DNA of 18,365 nucleotides. Source: Aliterella sp. RAGGC_92. Its GTDB lineage: Bacteria; Cyanobacteriota; Cyanobacteriia; Cyanobacteriales; Chroococcidiopsidaceae. Shown here piece by piece: positions 1 through 8,731 of the stretch. Positions within the stretch are counted from its first letter, which is position 1; each line of letters starts with the position of its first letter. The DNA is taken from positions 1 to 18,365 of the forward strand of contig JAPJOW010000069.1 of assembly GCA_030826005.1 (NCBI GenBank). The letters are read 5' to 3'. The position numbers and the translations under genes are program-made. The notes below the pieces were generated by a model. That model saw nothing but the letters and a program-made list of their open reading frames with translations, searched no databases and was not told the DNA's origin.

Positions 1-950
1 AAAGGAAACCCCGCAACTAACCAAGCTGCGCCAGAAATTGCCGGAATAAAAGCTAAAGGCAGCCAATGACCGAGTAAATATTTTACTTTGGTTGCAAAAG
101 GAGAAAATAACTGGACTACCAATTGCCCAGGTTGGCTAATAATTGCCCAAATAATTTCTAAAGTAGTCGCTTCTTCCTTATCGGTGAAGTGTCCAAAGCG
201 TTCGATCATAAAACGCCGCGAAATATCATCAGAAAATAGCGGCATGATTGCATTGGTAAGTACCAACATATAACTAAAGCTGAGAGTACAAACCATCAAC
301 CCAATTCGGGGATAGCGCTGGCTAATAATTAAATAAAACCCAATGCTAAATAGCACTACACCGCTATCTTCGCGCACGGCTAGAATTAAGACTGCAAGTA
401 ACCAAAATAAGCGCCATTTGCCTTTTTCCATTGCCCACAGCAAACTAAACACAAATAAGGGAATTTGACTTATATCGTGGAAATTAGTTAAAGTTGGGCC
501 AATTACGGCATTAGCACCATAAAAGCTGATAGCGATCGCTGCCGCTAGTGGTGGTTCTAAATAGTGTCTTGCCAAAGCATAGAGAACTAACCCCGCCGCC
601 GTCACTAAAATTACTTGTAAAACTGACAAAGTGGCAGGAGAAGGAAACAAATAGTAAAACGGCAGCCAAAGAAGCAAAGCTGGAGTAAAGTGCTGCCCTA
701 AACGGTGATAGAACACCTCTGGAACTTCGCCATTGTGGACGACATTGGTAGAAAGGCTAGAAGAAAGGGAGCTTTGAAACATTCGCCCGTGCGTGCCATT
801 CCAAAATACCTGATTAAAAATGCCTTGATCGAACGAGGCGTAAAAGGTGTAGTAGCGATGGAGGATAAAAATTAAGCAAAAAACAAAAAAAATACTTGCA
901 ACTTTAGTCACTAACCATAAACTTGGCTGTTGCCGCAATTTCGCTAACAT
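1..950 (-). CDS. DUF2079 family multi-pass membrane protein, N-terminal part (edge-truncated)
   Basis: Reading the minus strand from the ATG at 950 gives an open frame of 316 codons that runs off the left edge, so the C-terminus is missing. The protein starts MLAKLRQQPS. Residues about 15-32 form a first membrane helix, followed by FDQGIFNQVFW, the motif I associate with the DUF2079 family. More hydrophobic segments follow (for example SVLQVILVTAAGLVLYALA and the stretch around LFWLLAVLILAV). Family members are uncharacterised integral membrane proteins that resemble GT-C type glycosyltransferases in topology; a sugar-transfer role is inference only. It diverges from tldD across 156 bp. No strong ribosome binding site is visible. 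Family assignment is fairly secure, function is not. Confidence 0.85.
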   Translation of the reverse strand, partial: MLAKLRQQPSLWLVTKVASIFFVFCLIFILHRYYTFYASFDQGIFNQVFWNGTHGRMFQSSLSSSLSTNVVHNGEVPEVFYHRLGQHFTPALLLWLPFYYLFPSPATLSVLQVILVTAAGLVLYALARHYLEPPLAAAIAISFYGANAVIGPTLTNFHDISQIPLFVFSLLWAMEKGKWRLFWLLAVLILAVREDSGVVLFSIGFYLIISQRYPRIGLMVCTLSFSYMLVLTNAIMPLFSDDISRRFMIERFGHFTDKEEATTLEIIWAIISQPGQLVVQLFSPFATKVKYLLGHWLPLAFIPAISGAAWLVAGFP

Positions 951-1106
951 CAATTACTACCAACTCCGATAATGGCAAGGGCAAGCGAATTTAATTTTAT
1001 CAGCCAAAGAGAACAAGCTGAAAGTTAGAACTTTGCATTTTTAGTGGTAACTGCTGCCGGATTCATTGCAAAATAGAGTCAGTTTACTATTTTTGGCTAC
1101 TTTTAT

Positions 1107-2501
1107 ATGCCGATCGCGGTTGTTGATGCCCAAAACTTACTTGCCGATTTAATCGCCCGCTATCGCTGTAAAGTAGATTATCTAGCTATTCGTCTAGAAG
1201 AAGCTGAAGGGACAGATATCTTACGGCGGGGCGACAAAGTAGAAACCCTCAGCGAAGGTTTATCAATTGGCGGACAAATTCGCGCTTGTTATAAAGGTGG
1301 CTGGGGATTGAGCAGCTTTAACGAACTTGCCACTATAGAAGCTCGGATTGAAGAAGCGATTACCGCCGCGCGTATTGTAGGCGATGCGGAAACTCTATTA
1401 GCAGAAATTGTTCCCCATCAAGATATTTGTTTTGTCCCCTTAACGGGGACAGATCCGCGCCATGTTTCTTTAGCAGCGAAAAAACAACTATGCGATCGCT
1501 ATAGTGAAATTCTTAAAAGTGTAAATCAAGTTACTACTACTTCTGTCCGCTATAGTGACACCGTACAAAAAGTAGTTTTAGCAACCTCTGAAGGCACGTT
1601 AATCGAGCAGTCGTGGGTAGATATGGAAATGCGTTTTGCTGCTACTGCTCGTAATGGCGACACCGTACAAACCGGGCGCGAAACTGTTGGTTCGCGTAAA
1701 GCTTATGAAGACTTGACTAATTTAGAATTGCAAGTTTTTAGTGCCGCGCAAAGAGCGGTAGCGGCGCTATCGTTACCTACCGTTAAAGGCAGTGCTTACA
1801 CTGTAGTTATCGACCCAATTTTAACGGGGTTATTTGTCCACGAAGCTTTCGGGCATCTTTCGGAGGCTGATATGGCTTACGAAAACCCCGATTTGCTCGA
1901 AGTTATGAGCTTTGGGCGGCGTTTTGGACCCAAGGAACTGCAAATATTTGATGGCGCTGCTCCTCCAGGTCATCGCGGCAGCTTTTTTTATGACGATGAA
2001 GGAACTCCCGCTACGACAACGCAATTAATCAAAGATGGCGTATTAGTGGGCAGATTGCATTCGCGGGAGACGGCGGGAAAGTTAGGCGAAGCGCCGACGG
2101 GAAATGCTCGCTGTCTTAATTACCACTACGCTCCTATTGTCCGCATGACTAATACTTGGATCGAGCGGGGTGAAACTCCTGTTGCCGATTTGTTTAGCGA
2201 TATCACTGAAGGCGTTTATGCAAAAAATTGGTTAGGCGGGATGACCAATGGCGAAATGTTTACCTTCAGCGCCGGGGAAGCGTGGATGATTCGCAACGGC
2301 AAAATAGCCGAACCTGTACGGGATGTTACTTTGTCGGGAAATGTATTTCAAACTCTGGCAGATATTGAAGGGATCGGAGACGATTTTTACTGGGATGAAT
2401 CTGGCGGTTGCGGTAAAGGCGGACAAAATGGACTACCAGTGGGCTGTGGCGGCCCTAGTTTGCGGATTCGGGATGTAGTAATCGGGGGAGAAGCAGATTA
2501 A
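1107..2501 (+). CDS. tldD: TldD-type metallopeptidase (TldD/PmbA family)
   Basis: The 464-residue length fits TldD. The zinc motif HExxxH is present as HEAFGH at residues 245-250, and the conserved C-terminal cysteine that completes the metal site in E. coli TldD is present as Cys447 in VGCGGPSLR. The family works as a TldD/TldE (PmbA) heterodimer that degrades unfolded peptides and matures some ribosomal peptides such as microcins; here the partner gene is not in the window. Both metal-binding elements identify this as the catalytic TldD subunit and not the inactive TldE. The ATG at 1107 has no clear Shine-Dalgarno sequence. The 3' end overlaps that of the convergent coaE by 4 bp, so there is no space for a terminator between them. 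Natural substrates cannot be read from the sequence. Confidence 0.93.
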   Translation: MPIAVVDAQNLLADLIARYRCKVDYLAIRLEEAEGTDILRRGDKVETLSEGLSIGGQIRACYKGGWGLSSFNELATIEARIEEAITAARIVGDAETLLAEIVPHQDICFVPLTGTDPRHVSLAAKKQLCDRYSEILKSVNQVTTTSVRYSDTVQKVVLATSEGTLIEQSWVDMEMRFAATARNGDTVQTGRETVGSRKAYEDLTNLELQVFSAAQRAVAALSLPTVKGSAYTVVIDPILTGLFVHEAFGHLSEADMAYENPDLLEVMSFGRRFGPKELQIFDGAAPPGHRGSFFYDDEGTPATTTQLIKDGVLVGRLHSRETAGKLGEAPTGNARCLNYHYAPIVRMTNTWIERGETPVADLFSDITEGVYAKNWLGGMTNGEMFTFSAGEAWMIRNGKIAEPVRDVTLSGNVFQTLADIEGIGDDFYWDESGGCGKGGQNGLPVGCGGPSLRIRDVVIGGEAD

Positions 2502-3088
2502 GCAATTGCTGCGTCTACTTGCTGGAATAAAGATTCCACAGTAGAGGAGTTGTCTAAAACAACCGTAGCGCGATCGCATTTTTCCTTTAGGGACATTTGG
2601 CTGCTAATCCGCGCTTGGGCGGCTTCTGCACTGATATTTTCGCGCTGCATTAATCTTGCCAGTTGTTGAGTTTTGGTGCAGTACACTACCCAAATTTCTG
2701 TAACTAGATCGGTAAATTGGGCTTCAAATAATAAAGGGACGACAAGGACAATTGATGCGATAGAGCGATCGATTTCTCGTACAAAAGCATCGCGCACGTA
2801 GGGATGAATTTGTTTTTCTAGCCACTGCCGTTCGCCGGGATTGTGAAAAATAATATTGCCTAATTGCTGCCGATTTAAACTGCCATCAGCTAAAAGTATA
2901 TTTGCACCGTAACGAGATGCGATCGCATTTATTGCCTCCGAACCAACTTTAACCGCATCTCTAGCATAAATATCCGCATCTAAAATTGGTAAGCTGTAAG
3001 TTGTTTCTAGGTACTTGGCAACGGTACTTTTACCCGTGCTAATGCCTCCAGTTAACCCAATTAAGCGGCGATTAGTTTGAATTGTCAT
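2498..3088 (-). CDS. coaE: dephospho-CoA kinase
   Basis: CoaE phosphorylates the 3'-hydroxyl of dephospho-CoA with ATP, the last step of coenzyme A synthesis, in the cytoplasm. The 196-residue length is typical. The N-terminus carries a P-loop, GGISTGKS (residues 14-21), and then the DAD motif at residues 37-39 that the family uses in substrate binding and catalysis. The C-terminal part keeps the family pattern of QMSLKEKCDRATVVLDNSS. Its start overlaps the end of the upstream cobA-hemD frame by 17 bp, so the two are probably co-transcribed and perhaps translationally coupled, and its 3' end overlaps tldD by 4 bp. Identification is secure. Confidence 0.95.
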   Translation of the reverse strand: MTIQTNRRLIGLTGGISTGKSTVAKYLETTYSLPILDADIYARDAVKVGSEAINAIASRYGANILLADGSLNRQQLGNIIFHNPGERQWLEKQIHPYVRDAFVREIDRSIASIVLVVPLLFEAQFTDLVTEIWVVYCTKTQQLARLMQRENISAEAAQARISSQMSLKEKCDRATVVLDNSSTVESLFQQVDAAIA

Positions 3089-4580
3089 TTGCCCAACTAA
3101 CGATTGCTCCAGTTAAGCCTTCTAAAGTATATTCTGTTGCCTCTATATCTACTCTTTCTAGCAATTGCTGGCAAGTTTTTGAAGTTTGCGGGCCAATAGA
3201 CGCAATACAAATATTGTCTAAATTAGCGCCTCCCCATGCTTTTAAGAGTTGGTAGAAGCATTTAACAGTTTTTGAACTTGCAAAGGTTAGCACGTCTACA
3301 GCGCCCTGTTGGAGGGCTTCTAGCGCCATAGAATCAAAGTTATCCACGCACTTAGACTGATAAGCTGCTACTTCGATAACGAGCGCACCTTGGGCGCTCA
3401 ACTGCTGAACTAAAACTTCCCTTCCGCCACTTTCTACCCTAGGAAACAGCACTTTTTTACCAATTAGCGGTTCGGGAAAATGACTTGCGATCGCATCGGC
3501 GATAAATTCTGGCGGTATAAAGTCAGGCTGCAAACCATATTGCTTTAAAGTTTGGGCAGTTTTTTCACCAACTACAGCAATTTTTACTCCTGCTAAAGCC
3601 CGCGCATCTCGGTTTTGATTTGCCAATCGCCCGAAAAAATACTCTACTGCGTTAGCGGAAGTGAGAATTAACCAATCGTATTCTAGTAAATGCGCGATCG
3701 CCTCGTCTAAAGCTGCCCAACTTGAAGGCGGGACAATAGCAATTGCTGGCATTTCGATTACTGTTGCCCCTTGCTGCTGTAGCAAGTTGCTAAACTGGCT
3801 TGATTGTCCCGCCGAACGAGTGACTAAAATTGTTTTTCCCGCTAAAGGTAAAGGTGGCGGTTGGAGATAGGTGCGTAAGTTGACTACTTCGCCAATTACC
3901 ATCACAACAGGAGTTAGAGAAATTTCTCTAGTTTGGGCCACAATACGAGCTAAATCGCTTGTCCACACTCTTTGCTGAGGAGAACTTACCCATCGCGCGA
4001 TCGCAATTGGTGTTTGCAACGATTTTCCGTGTCGTTCTAGTTGCGCGACTATTTCCGCTAAATGTTGTCCTCCCATTAAAATTACTAAAGTATCTATTCG
4101 CGCCAAAGCTTCCCAATCTAATTCATCTGGCTCGTGAGCCGTAAATACTGCAAAGCAGCGACTTAAAACTGGATCGGTAAGCGGAATGCCAAGTAACAAG
4201 GGCGCAGCTAAAGCCGATGAGATTCCCGGTACTACTTCATAGTTGCAATTAGCAGCTTTCAAGGCGGCGATTTCGGCAGTGCAACGCCCAAAAATAAACG
4301 GATCGCCGCTTTTGAGCCTCACTACCTGTTTGCCAAACTGACAATGTTTTACTAATAACTGATTGATTTCTGTTTGCGGGGTGCTACTTTTGCCGCCGCG
4401 TTTGCCTACATCAATTTTGTGGCATTGGGAAGATACTAACTGCAATAGTTGACTATCTACTAAAGCATCGTAAATTAGCACCTCTGCTTGTTCTAGTAGC
4501 TGTTGCGCTCGAATAGTCAGATAATCTGCTTTTCCAGGCCCCGCACCTACTAAATAGACTTTACCGATGCCCTCGGTCAT
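3072..4580 (-). CDS. cobA-hemD: fused uroporphyrinogen-III C-methyltransferase / uroporphyrinogen-III synthase
   Basis: This is a two-enzyme fusion of 502 residues. Residues about 5-240 are a CobA/SUMT methyltransferase: VGAGPGKADYLT (11-22), RLKSGDPFIFGR (88-99) and VPGISSALAAPLLLGIPLTDP-type SAM-site sequence (from 117) are all present. It methylates uroporphyrinogen III at C2 and C7 to give precorrin-2, for siroheme and corrinoids. Residues about 247-502 match HemD, beginning LAGKTILVTRSAGQS; HemD cyclises hydroxymethylbilane to uroporphyrinogen III with inversion of ring D, for all tetrapyrroles including chlorophyll and bilins. The fusion therefore joins the enzyme that makes the branch-point metabolite to the first enzyme of the siroheme branch. 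The N-terminus lacks a CysG-type dehydrogenase/chelatase domain. It overlaps coaE by 17 bp and lies 129 bp after thrC. Confidence 0.93.
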   Translation of the reverse strand: MTEGIGKVYLVGAGPGKADYLTIRAQQLLEQAEVLIYDALVDSQLLQLVSSQCHKIDVGKRGGKSSTPQTEINQLLVKHCQFGKQVVRLKSGDPFIFGRCTAEIAALKAANCNYEVVPGISSALAAPLLLGIPLTDPVLSRCFAVFTAHEPDELDWEALARIDTLVILMGGQHLAEIVAQLERHGKSLQTPIAIARWVSSPQQRVWTSDLARIVAQTREISLTPVVMVIGEVVNLRTYLQPPPLPLAGKTILVTRSAGQSSQFSNLLQQQGATVIEMPAIAIVPPSSWAALDEAIAHLLEYDWLILTSANAVEYFFGRLANQNRDARALAGVKIAVVGEKTAQTLKQYGLQPDFIPPEFIADAIASHFPEPLIGKKVLFPRVESGGREVLVQQLSAQGALVIEVAAYQSKCVDNFDSMALEALQQGAVDVLTFASSKTVKCFYQLLKAWGGANLDNICIASIGPQTSKTCQQLLERVDIEATEYTLEGLTGAIVSWANDNSN

Positions 4581-4658
4581 AAAACAACCTTGGTTTCTAA
4601 GGCATTGCTAAATTTAGATACGATCGTCCCTTTACAGCAACATACTTTTCTTTTTTTC

Positions 4659-4695
4659 ACCTTGTCCCTTCGTCCCCTTGTCTCTCCTCTTTCAT
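4659..4695. repeat. degenerate CTTGTCCC-type tandem pyrimidine tract
   Basis: Between thrC and cobA-hemD the plus strand is a pyrimidine tract with degenerate copies of a TTGTCCC unit (CTTGTCCC, TTCGTCCCC, TTGTCTCTCC). Read on the minus strand it is a purine-rich GGGACAAGG-like series. From general knowledge, such tracts are scattered in intergenic DNA of many cyanobacteria. I see no hairpin with a T-run here, so it is not an obvious thrC terminator. Confidence 0.45.
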
Positions 4696-4709
4696 CCTTA
4701 ACGCCGTCT

Positions 4710-5801
4710 TTAGAACCCCATTGCTTTAGCAACGGCATGAATTTCTGGCTCTATACCTTGCTGAAAAGAGTTTTGACTGTGTTTGATTGCTGTATCTGGA
4801 TCTTTTAAGCCATTTCCCGTTAGCACGCAGACAATTTTTGCTCCCGGCGGAATTCGATCTTTAACCTTCAACATCCCCGCCACCGATGCGGCGCTGGCGG
4901 GTTCGCAAAATATACCTTCTTCCGATGCCAACAATCGGTAAGCATCCAAAATTTCGTTGTCTGTAACCGCGTTAAATTCTCCTTGGCTTGCTTCTTTAAC
5001 GGCGATCGCTTTTTGCCAATTAGCGGGGTTGCCAATTCTAATTGCTGTTGCCAGAGTATCGGGATTTGCTACGGGTTTTCCAGTTATTAACGGCGACGCG
5101 CCAGAAGCTTGAAAGCCCATCATTCGCGGTAGGCGATCGCATTTGCCTAGAGCATGATACTCGCAAAATCCCATCCAATAAGCGGTAATATTTCCCGCAT
5201 TTCCCACCGGAATACACAACCAATCGGGGGCATCGCCTAGGGTTTCCACTACTTCAAAAGCGGCGGTTTTTTGCCCTTCTAAACGGTAAGGATTGACTGA
5301 ATTTACCAGCGTCACGGGGTAATTTGTCGCCATGTCTCGGACTATTTCGAGCGCTCGGTCAAAGTTACCCTTAATTGCCAATACTTCTGCTCCGTATAGC
5401 AATGCTTGCGCCAACTTCCCTAACGCAACGTAACCTTCAGGAATTAGGACAAAAGCGCGCATTCCGCCGCGTTTAGCATAGGCGGCGGCGGCGGCGGAGG
5501 TGTTTCCGGTACTCGCACAAATTACAGCTTTTGCTCCTGCTTCTTTTGCTTTAGAAATCGCCATTGTCATCCCCCGATCTTTAAAGCTGCCTGTCGGGTT
5601 CAGACCGTCATACTTTGCCCAAACGCGCACTTGTTTGCCAATCCGATCTTGGATGGCGGGGAGGGGAATTAAGGGCGTGTTTCCTTCTAATAAAGTGATT
5701 ACGGGCGTGTTTTCGGTTACAGGCAGGTAAGGACGGTAGGTTTCTATTAGTCCAGACCAAGATTGAGGGGCAGAGGTTACGGGCAGTCTCAAAGTCGTCA
5801 C
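4710..5801 (-). CDS. thrC: threonine synthase
   Basis: ThrC converts O-phosphohomoserine to threonine using pyridoxal phosphate. The 363-residue length fits the short bacterial/cyanobacterial form. The cofactor lysine is Lys74 in [13 protein letters not shown] serine/threonine-rich loop, [18 protein letters not shown], follows and fits the phosphate-binding site, and the C-terminal [10 protein letters not shown] is characteristic of the family. The N-terminal [12 protein letters not shown] is the usual threonine synthase opening. It stands upstream of cobA-hemD on the same strand with a 129-bp gap, so it may form its own transcription unit. Identification is secure. Confidence 0.96.
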   Translation of the reverse strand: MTTLRLPVTSAPQSWSGLIETYRPYLPVTENTPVITLLEGNTPLIPLPAIQDRIGKQVRVWAKYDGLNPTGSFKDRGMTMAISKAKEAGAKAVICASTGNTSAAAAAYAKRGGMRAFVLIPEGYVALGKLAQALLYGAEVLAIKGNFDRALEIVRDMATNYPVTLVNSVNPYRLEGQKTAAFEVVETLGDAPDWLCIPVGNAGNITAYWMGFCEYHALGKCDRLPRMMGFQASGASPLITGKPVANPDTLATAIRIGNPANWQKAIAVKEASQGEFNAVTDNEILDAYRLLASEEGIFCEPASAASVAGMLKVKDRIPPGAKIVCVLTGNGLKDPDTAIKHSQNSFQQGIEPEIHAVAKAMGF

Positions 5802-6034
5802 AGTTCAACCGGGGAATTGATGGCAAAGGAGCAAAAGACATTTTACTTTTACTGTACTTTTAGTGTACCGCGATCGCCTTTTTTATAAATAATTTTTCCT
5901 GTCAGCTAAACTTCCTTTCTCTGCTTGGGATGCAGCCAATTATAAAATCGACACAAAGAATACAGATTCATTTTTAGTTTGCAGTTACAATAACTATTTG
6001 GTGTGAGTAAGCATAAATTCCTACCCAATTAATA

Positions 6035-6232
6035 ATGACTATTTGTTTATCTCCTATTTCCCGTTCTCAAAGCGCTAGTACCGATTTAAAAAATCCTCAG
6101 CCGATTCCTTACCAAGTTGCCGTTCAGGTAAAATACCTGCATTTAGAAGCAGAAATTGAATCGTTGTTGTATCAATTGCAAAATCTCAACAAACAACGCC
6201 TAGCTACTACCAGCACCGATACTCAAAATTAA
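6035..6232 (+). CDS. small conserved-looking protein with a short coiled coil
   Basis: This is a 65-residue frame from an ATG at 6035. The first 30 residues are polar and probably flexible; residues about 30-56 (VQVKYLHLEAEIESLLYQLQNLNKQR, split here by description) have heptad-like leucines and should form a helix or short coiled coil. No signal peptide or membrane segment is seen. I recognise the leucine-rich EAEIESLL core as a type common in small uncharacterised cyanobacterial proteins, but cannot name a function. It is preceded by a 233-bp gap shared with thrC and ends 9 bp before the convergent large gene. A partner-binding or scaffold role would be inference only. Confidence 0.65.
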   Translation: MTICLSPISRSQSASTDLKNPQPIPYQVAVQVKYLHLEAEIESLLYQLQNLNKQRLATTSTDTQN

Positions 6233-6241
6233 TGGCGATCG

Positions 6242-8539
6242 CTACTCAAAACGCTGGTTGGCAATTGACCAGCGTTGCATATTGTATTTTTTGGCATTTT
6301 CAATTAGCAATGCGGGCGGTGCATTATCTTTTAAGTCAGCGATCGCTTTAAGCTTGCTGGTGTTGCGATCGCTATAGATTAACGTTCCCGTCTCAGAAAA
6401 TGCGATCGTGCGCTCTCCATCTGCATATTTTTTGTTTTTTGTCAAGGCGGCTATTTCTGCTTCAGAAATAGTCAGCACTGTATCTTGATTGTTATCGCCA
6501 GTAAGATCGACTAGCCCAACGGTGAGATTTTCTAATTGTTGCTGCAACTGCTCGAATTTGGGTAAAGTTTGATTTTTATTAGCAGTAGGTAACTCGCGCC
6601 AAATTGCAGGCAAAAACTCCGTAGCATCAACAGATTCAAGTTTGAGAAATTCGCTTAAAGTCATGCGCGTAGGCTCTACCCATTGTAAAGCTTCCGCACT
6701 TAGAGCCAAAGGTATTTGCTGAGGCGGAATTTGGGATTGGGCGGGGGTAAGCAAGTGCAGTACGCCATTATTTAATTGTACGGCTTGAACGGTAACGGTA
6801 GTAGTTTGCGATTGTCCGTCTGGCGTTCGCAGCACAATATCGAGATGGGGATCTATATTTAAACCTAACTGTTGCCAAAGAAACTTAGCAGGCTCGGTTT
6901 TGGGGAGTTTTAACGCATTAAAAGGCGATCGCAGCCAGGTTTGACCGTTATGGTAGGAAATTACTTTAATCTGCTGCCATTTTTGCTCTTTAGTTATAGA
7001 TTTAGGCTCAGTTACCAACCAGTCAGCTAAGTTGATATTGCTAGTTGGTTCTAAGTAGCCAATTATGCGACTGGAGCGATTAGCCACAGGGGTAGAAGTG
7101 CCATAATCTCCATCTAGTCTTTTAAGCAGTTTTTCGGTATATTTTAAGCTTTTTAAGCTGTGGGGTTGGGCTTTGAGCCAAGTAAGGGCGCTGGCTTGTC
7201 CTTCTTGAGCGCCCAAAATTAACGCTCCCCAAGTTTGGACTTCAAGGCGGTTGGCGTTGATTTTTAAAGCCGCCTCTACCCGATTCCACAGTCTTCCTGA
7301 ATCATTGACTAAAAAAGTAGCAATTTCTTGAGTAGCTTCCGGTGATGATTGATAGATTTGCAAACCTTTTCCCCAGCGCCCGTCGTTCAAAGCCGCGATC
7401 GCTTGTTGGCTGGGACTTGCCCACGCAATATCGGCTTGCTTGCTTGTATATTTAGCATATAGCCCAATTAAGTCAATTTGTGCTTGCGCGGCGGCGGAAG
7501 GTTGTTTTTTGCCCTGATAGAGCGACTTTAACCACTGCCATGCTGGAGTCCATAGACCGTTACGAGCTAAAAATAAAGCATCGCGATAGGACTTTGTTTT
7601 AATTGCTGGTTCTTCAATAGAAATGGGAACTAGCTGAAACTGATTGAAAGATCCTTGAGCGGGTTTAACTTGATAAACTTGCAGTTGTGGCTCAAGATCG
7701 CTCGTGCGATCGACTATGAGTTCAGGATAACCTCCCCCTGTTACTTGTTGCCATTTGGGGGGTTGTCCGGTGGGGCTAGTCCAGGTTAATACTAAACTCA
7801 GAACCGAGCGAGTTTTGTCGTAGTGGAGAATTTGACCGTAAGCAATTTTATTATCCGACTGCTGGCGTTGACCAATTAAATATAACCAAATACCCGATTG
7901 CGGCGTAGTTCCTGAAAAGCGTTGCAGTTGGGTTAAAGGTAATAGCCGCGTTGAACCGTAGTTAGCGGTTTCCGAATCTACTACTGGAGAAATTGCAAAA
8001 GATTCGTCCGGGCCGGATACAGGTAGCTGGCTAATAAGTTGATAAGTATTTTTGTCCGTTTGGAAAGGTAATTTAAAATTGTTTGTTACTAATTGATAAA
8101 CTCGCAGTTCGATAATTTCTTGACAATCGGTTTGGCAGTTGGATTGTCGTTTAAAGACGGGTAAAACTAAAGATTTTGCAACTAGAGTTTTGGTATCGGT
8201 TTCTAGCGTCAAGGGTTCGCCAGAAATTTTTCCTTGGGTGCGGAGATAATCTTCAATTTGTTTGAGGGTTTGCGGCTGCTGTTCGGGGTTGGTAGCCTTT
8301 AGTTGTACGTTTTGGGGCAAAACTTTATTTACATCATTTACCGCATCAGGATTGACGAATAGCTGCAAGCTCAACCACGCTCCCCCAGCAATTACACTAG
8401 CACCAGTTAAAATTAAGGCGAAAGATAATAACGAATTTGCCCAACTATTGGTTTTTGATAGGTGTTTGTTTACACGATGAATTATTGGTGGAGGGAGGTT
8501 TTCTACTGGTTGGACTTGCTTGCGGGTTCTTTTCGCCAT
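6242..8539 (-). CDS. large membrane-anchored protein of unknown function
   Basis: The frame is open to a TTG at 8602, but the ATG at 8539 (MAKRTRKQVQP) is the better start: the extra 21 residues add no recognisable feature and begin with a rare codon. From 8539 the product has 765 residues. A basic cytoplasmic tail of about 33 residues precedes one hydrophobic segment (about 35-62), so most of the protein should lie outside the cytoplasmic membrane. Two adjacent cysteines, in CQTDCQ, lie in the outer part. The middle (from LARNGLWTPAWQWLKSLYQGKK) looks helical and repeat-like. Near the C-terminus DLTGDNNQD (about 678-686) resembles a Dx(D/N)xDG-like calcium loop as found in FG-GAP or VCBS type repeats. 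I do not recognise the family by name; a cell-envelope role is inference. Confidence 0.8.
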   Translation of the reverse strand: MAKRTRKQVQPVENLPPPIIHRVNKHLSKTNSWANSLLSFALILTGASVIAGGAWLSLQLFVNPDAVNDVNKVLPQNVQLKATNPEQQPQTLKQIEDYLRTQGKISGEPLTLETDTKTLVAKSLVLPVFKRQSNCQTDCQEIIELRVYQLVTNNFKLPFQTDKNTYQLISQLPVSGPDESFAISPVVDSETANYGSTRLLPLTQLQRFSGTTPQSGIWLYLIGQRQQSDNKIAYGQILHYDKTRSVLSLVLTWTSPTGQPPKWQQVTGGGYPELIVDRTSDLEPQLQVYQVKPAQGSFNQFQLVPISIEEPAIKTKSYRDALFLARNGLWTPAWQWLKSLYQGKKQPSAAAQAQIDLIGLYAKYTSKQADIAWASPSQQAIAALNDGRWGKGLQIYQSSPEATQEIATFLVNDSGRLWNRVEAALKINANRLEVQTWGALILGAQEGQASALTWLKAQPHSLKSLKYTEKLLKRLDGDYGTSTPVANRSSRIIGYLEPTSNINLADWLVTEPKSITKEQKWQQIKVISYHNGQTWLRSPFNALKLPKTEPAKFLWQQLGLNIDPHLDIVLRTPDGQSQTTTVTVQAVQLNNGVLHLLTPAQSQIPPQQIPLALSAEALQWVEPTRMTLSEFLKLESVDATEFLPAIWRELPTANKNQTLPKFEQLQQQLENLTVGLVDLTGDNNQDTVLTISEAEIAALTKNKKYADGERTIAFSETGTLIYSDRNTSKLKAIADLKDNAPPALLIENAKKYNMQRWSIANQRFE
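6250..6276. terminator. hairpin between convergent genes, possible terminator for the small gene
   Basis: AACGCTGGT (6250-6258) pairs perfectly with ACCAGCGTT (6268-6276) over a 9-nt loop. On the plus strand it lies 18 bp after the stop of the small gene and is followed by a T-run about 10 nt later (6286-6292). It lies within the last codons of the convergent large gene. The gap between stem and T-run makes it an imperfect intrinsic terminator. Confidence 0.4.
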
Positions 8540-8731
8540 CACAATTGAGCTTACTAAAACTATTGCGTTTATTACTCTATGCCGTTCTAAGTGTATGAGC
8601 AATTTTGCTTATTTGGTATAAATTGAACGCAATGTTTGTGTGAAATTTAGTTAAAACAAAATGCGATCGCCTCTACGTTACTGGGAACAATATATATAAG
8701 GCGATTTCTTTATTTGCGTAGGTACACAAGC
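8540..8731. promoter_or_regulatory. divergent promoter region between the membrane protein and the winged-helix operon
   Basis: This 192-bp gap separates two divergent transcription units. For the leftward gene a possible promoter reads TTCACA (8644-8639) and TATACC (8620-8615) with 18 nt between them. For the rightward operon the only -10-like element is TATATATA at 8691-8698, about 35 bp before the ATG at 8732, without a good -35 match. A HIP1 octamer lies at about 8663. Both promoter guesses rest on pattern alone. Confidence 0.3.

Noticed and set aside
5481..5500. GGCGGC triplet run
   Set aside because: It is the antisense of an alanine-rich loop in threonine synthase ([14 protein letters not shown]), common in the family, and not a microsatellite of interest.
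5854..5868. GTA...TAC palindrome upstream of thrC resembling an NtcA site
   Set aside because: The spacing between GTA and TAC is 9 nt, not the 8 nt of the NtcA consensus, and no suitable -10 element is placed after it.
8540..8602. 21-residue N-terminal extension of the large membrane protein from a TTG codon
   Set aside because: The ATG at 8539 is more likely; the extension has no recognisable feature and starts with a rare codon.
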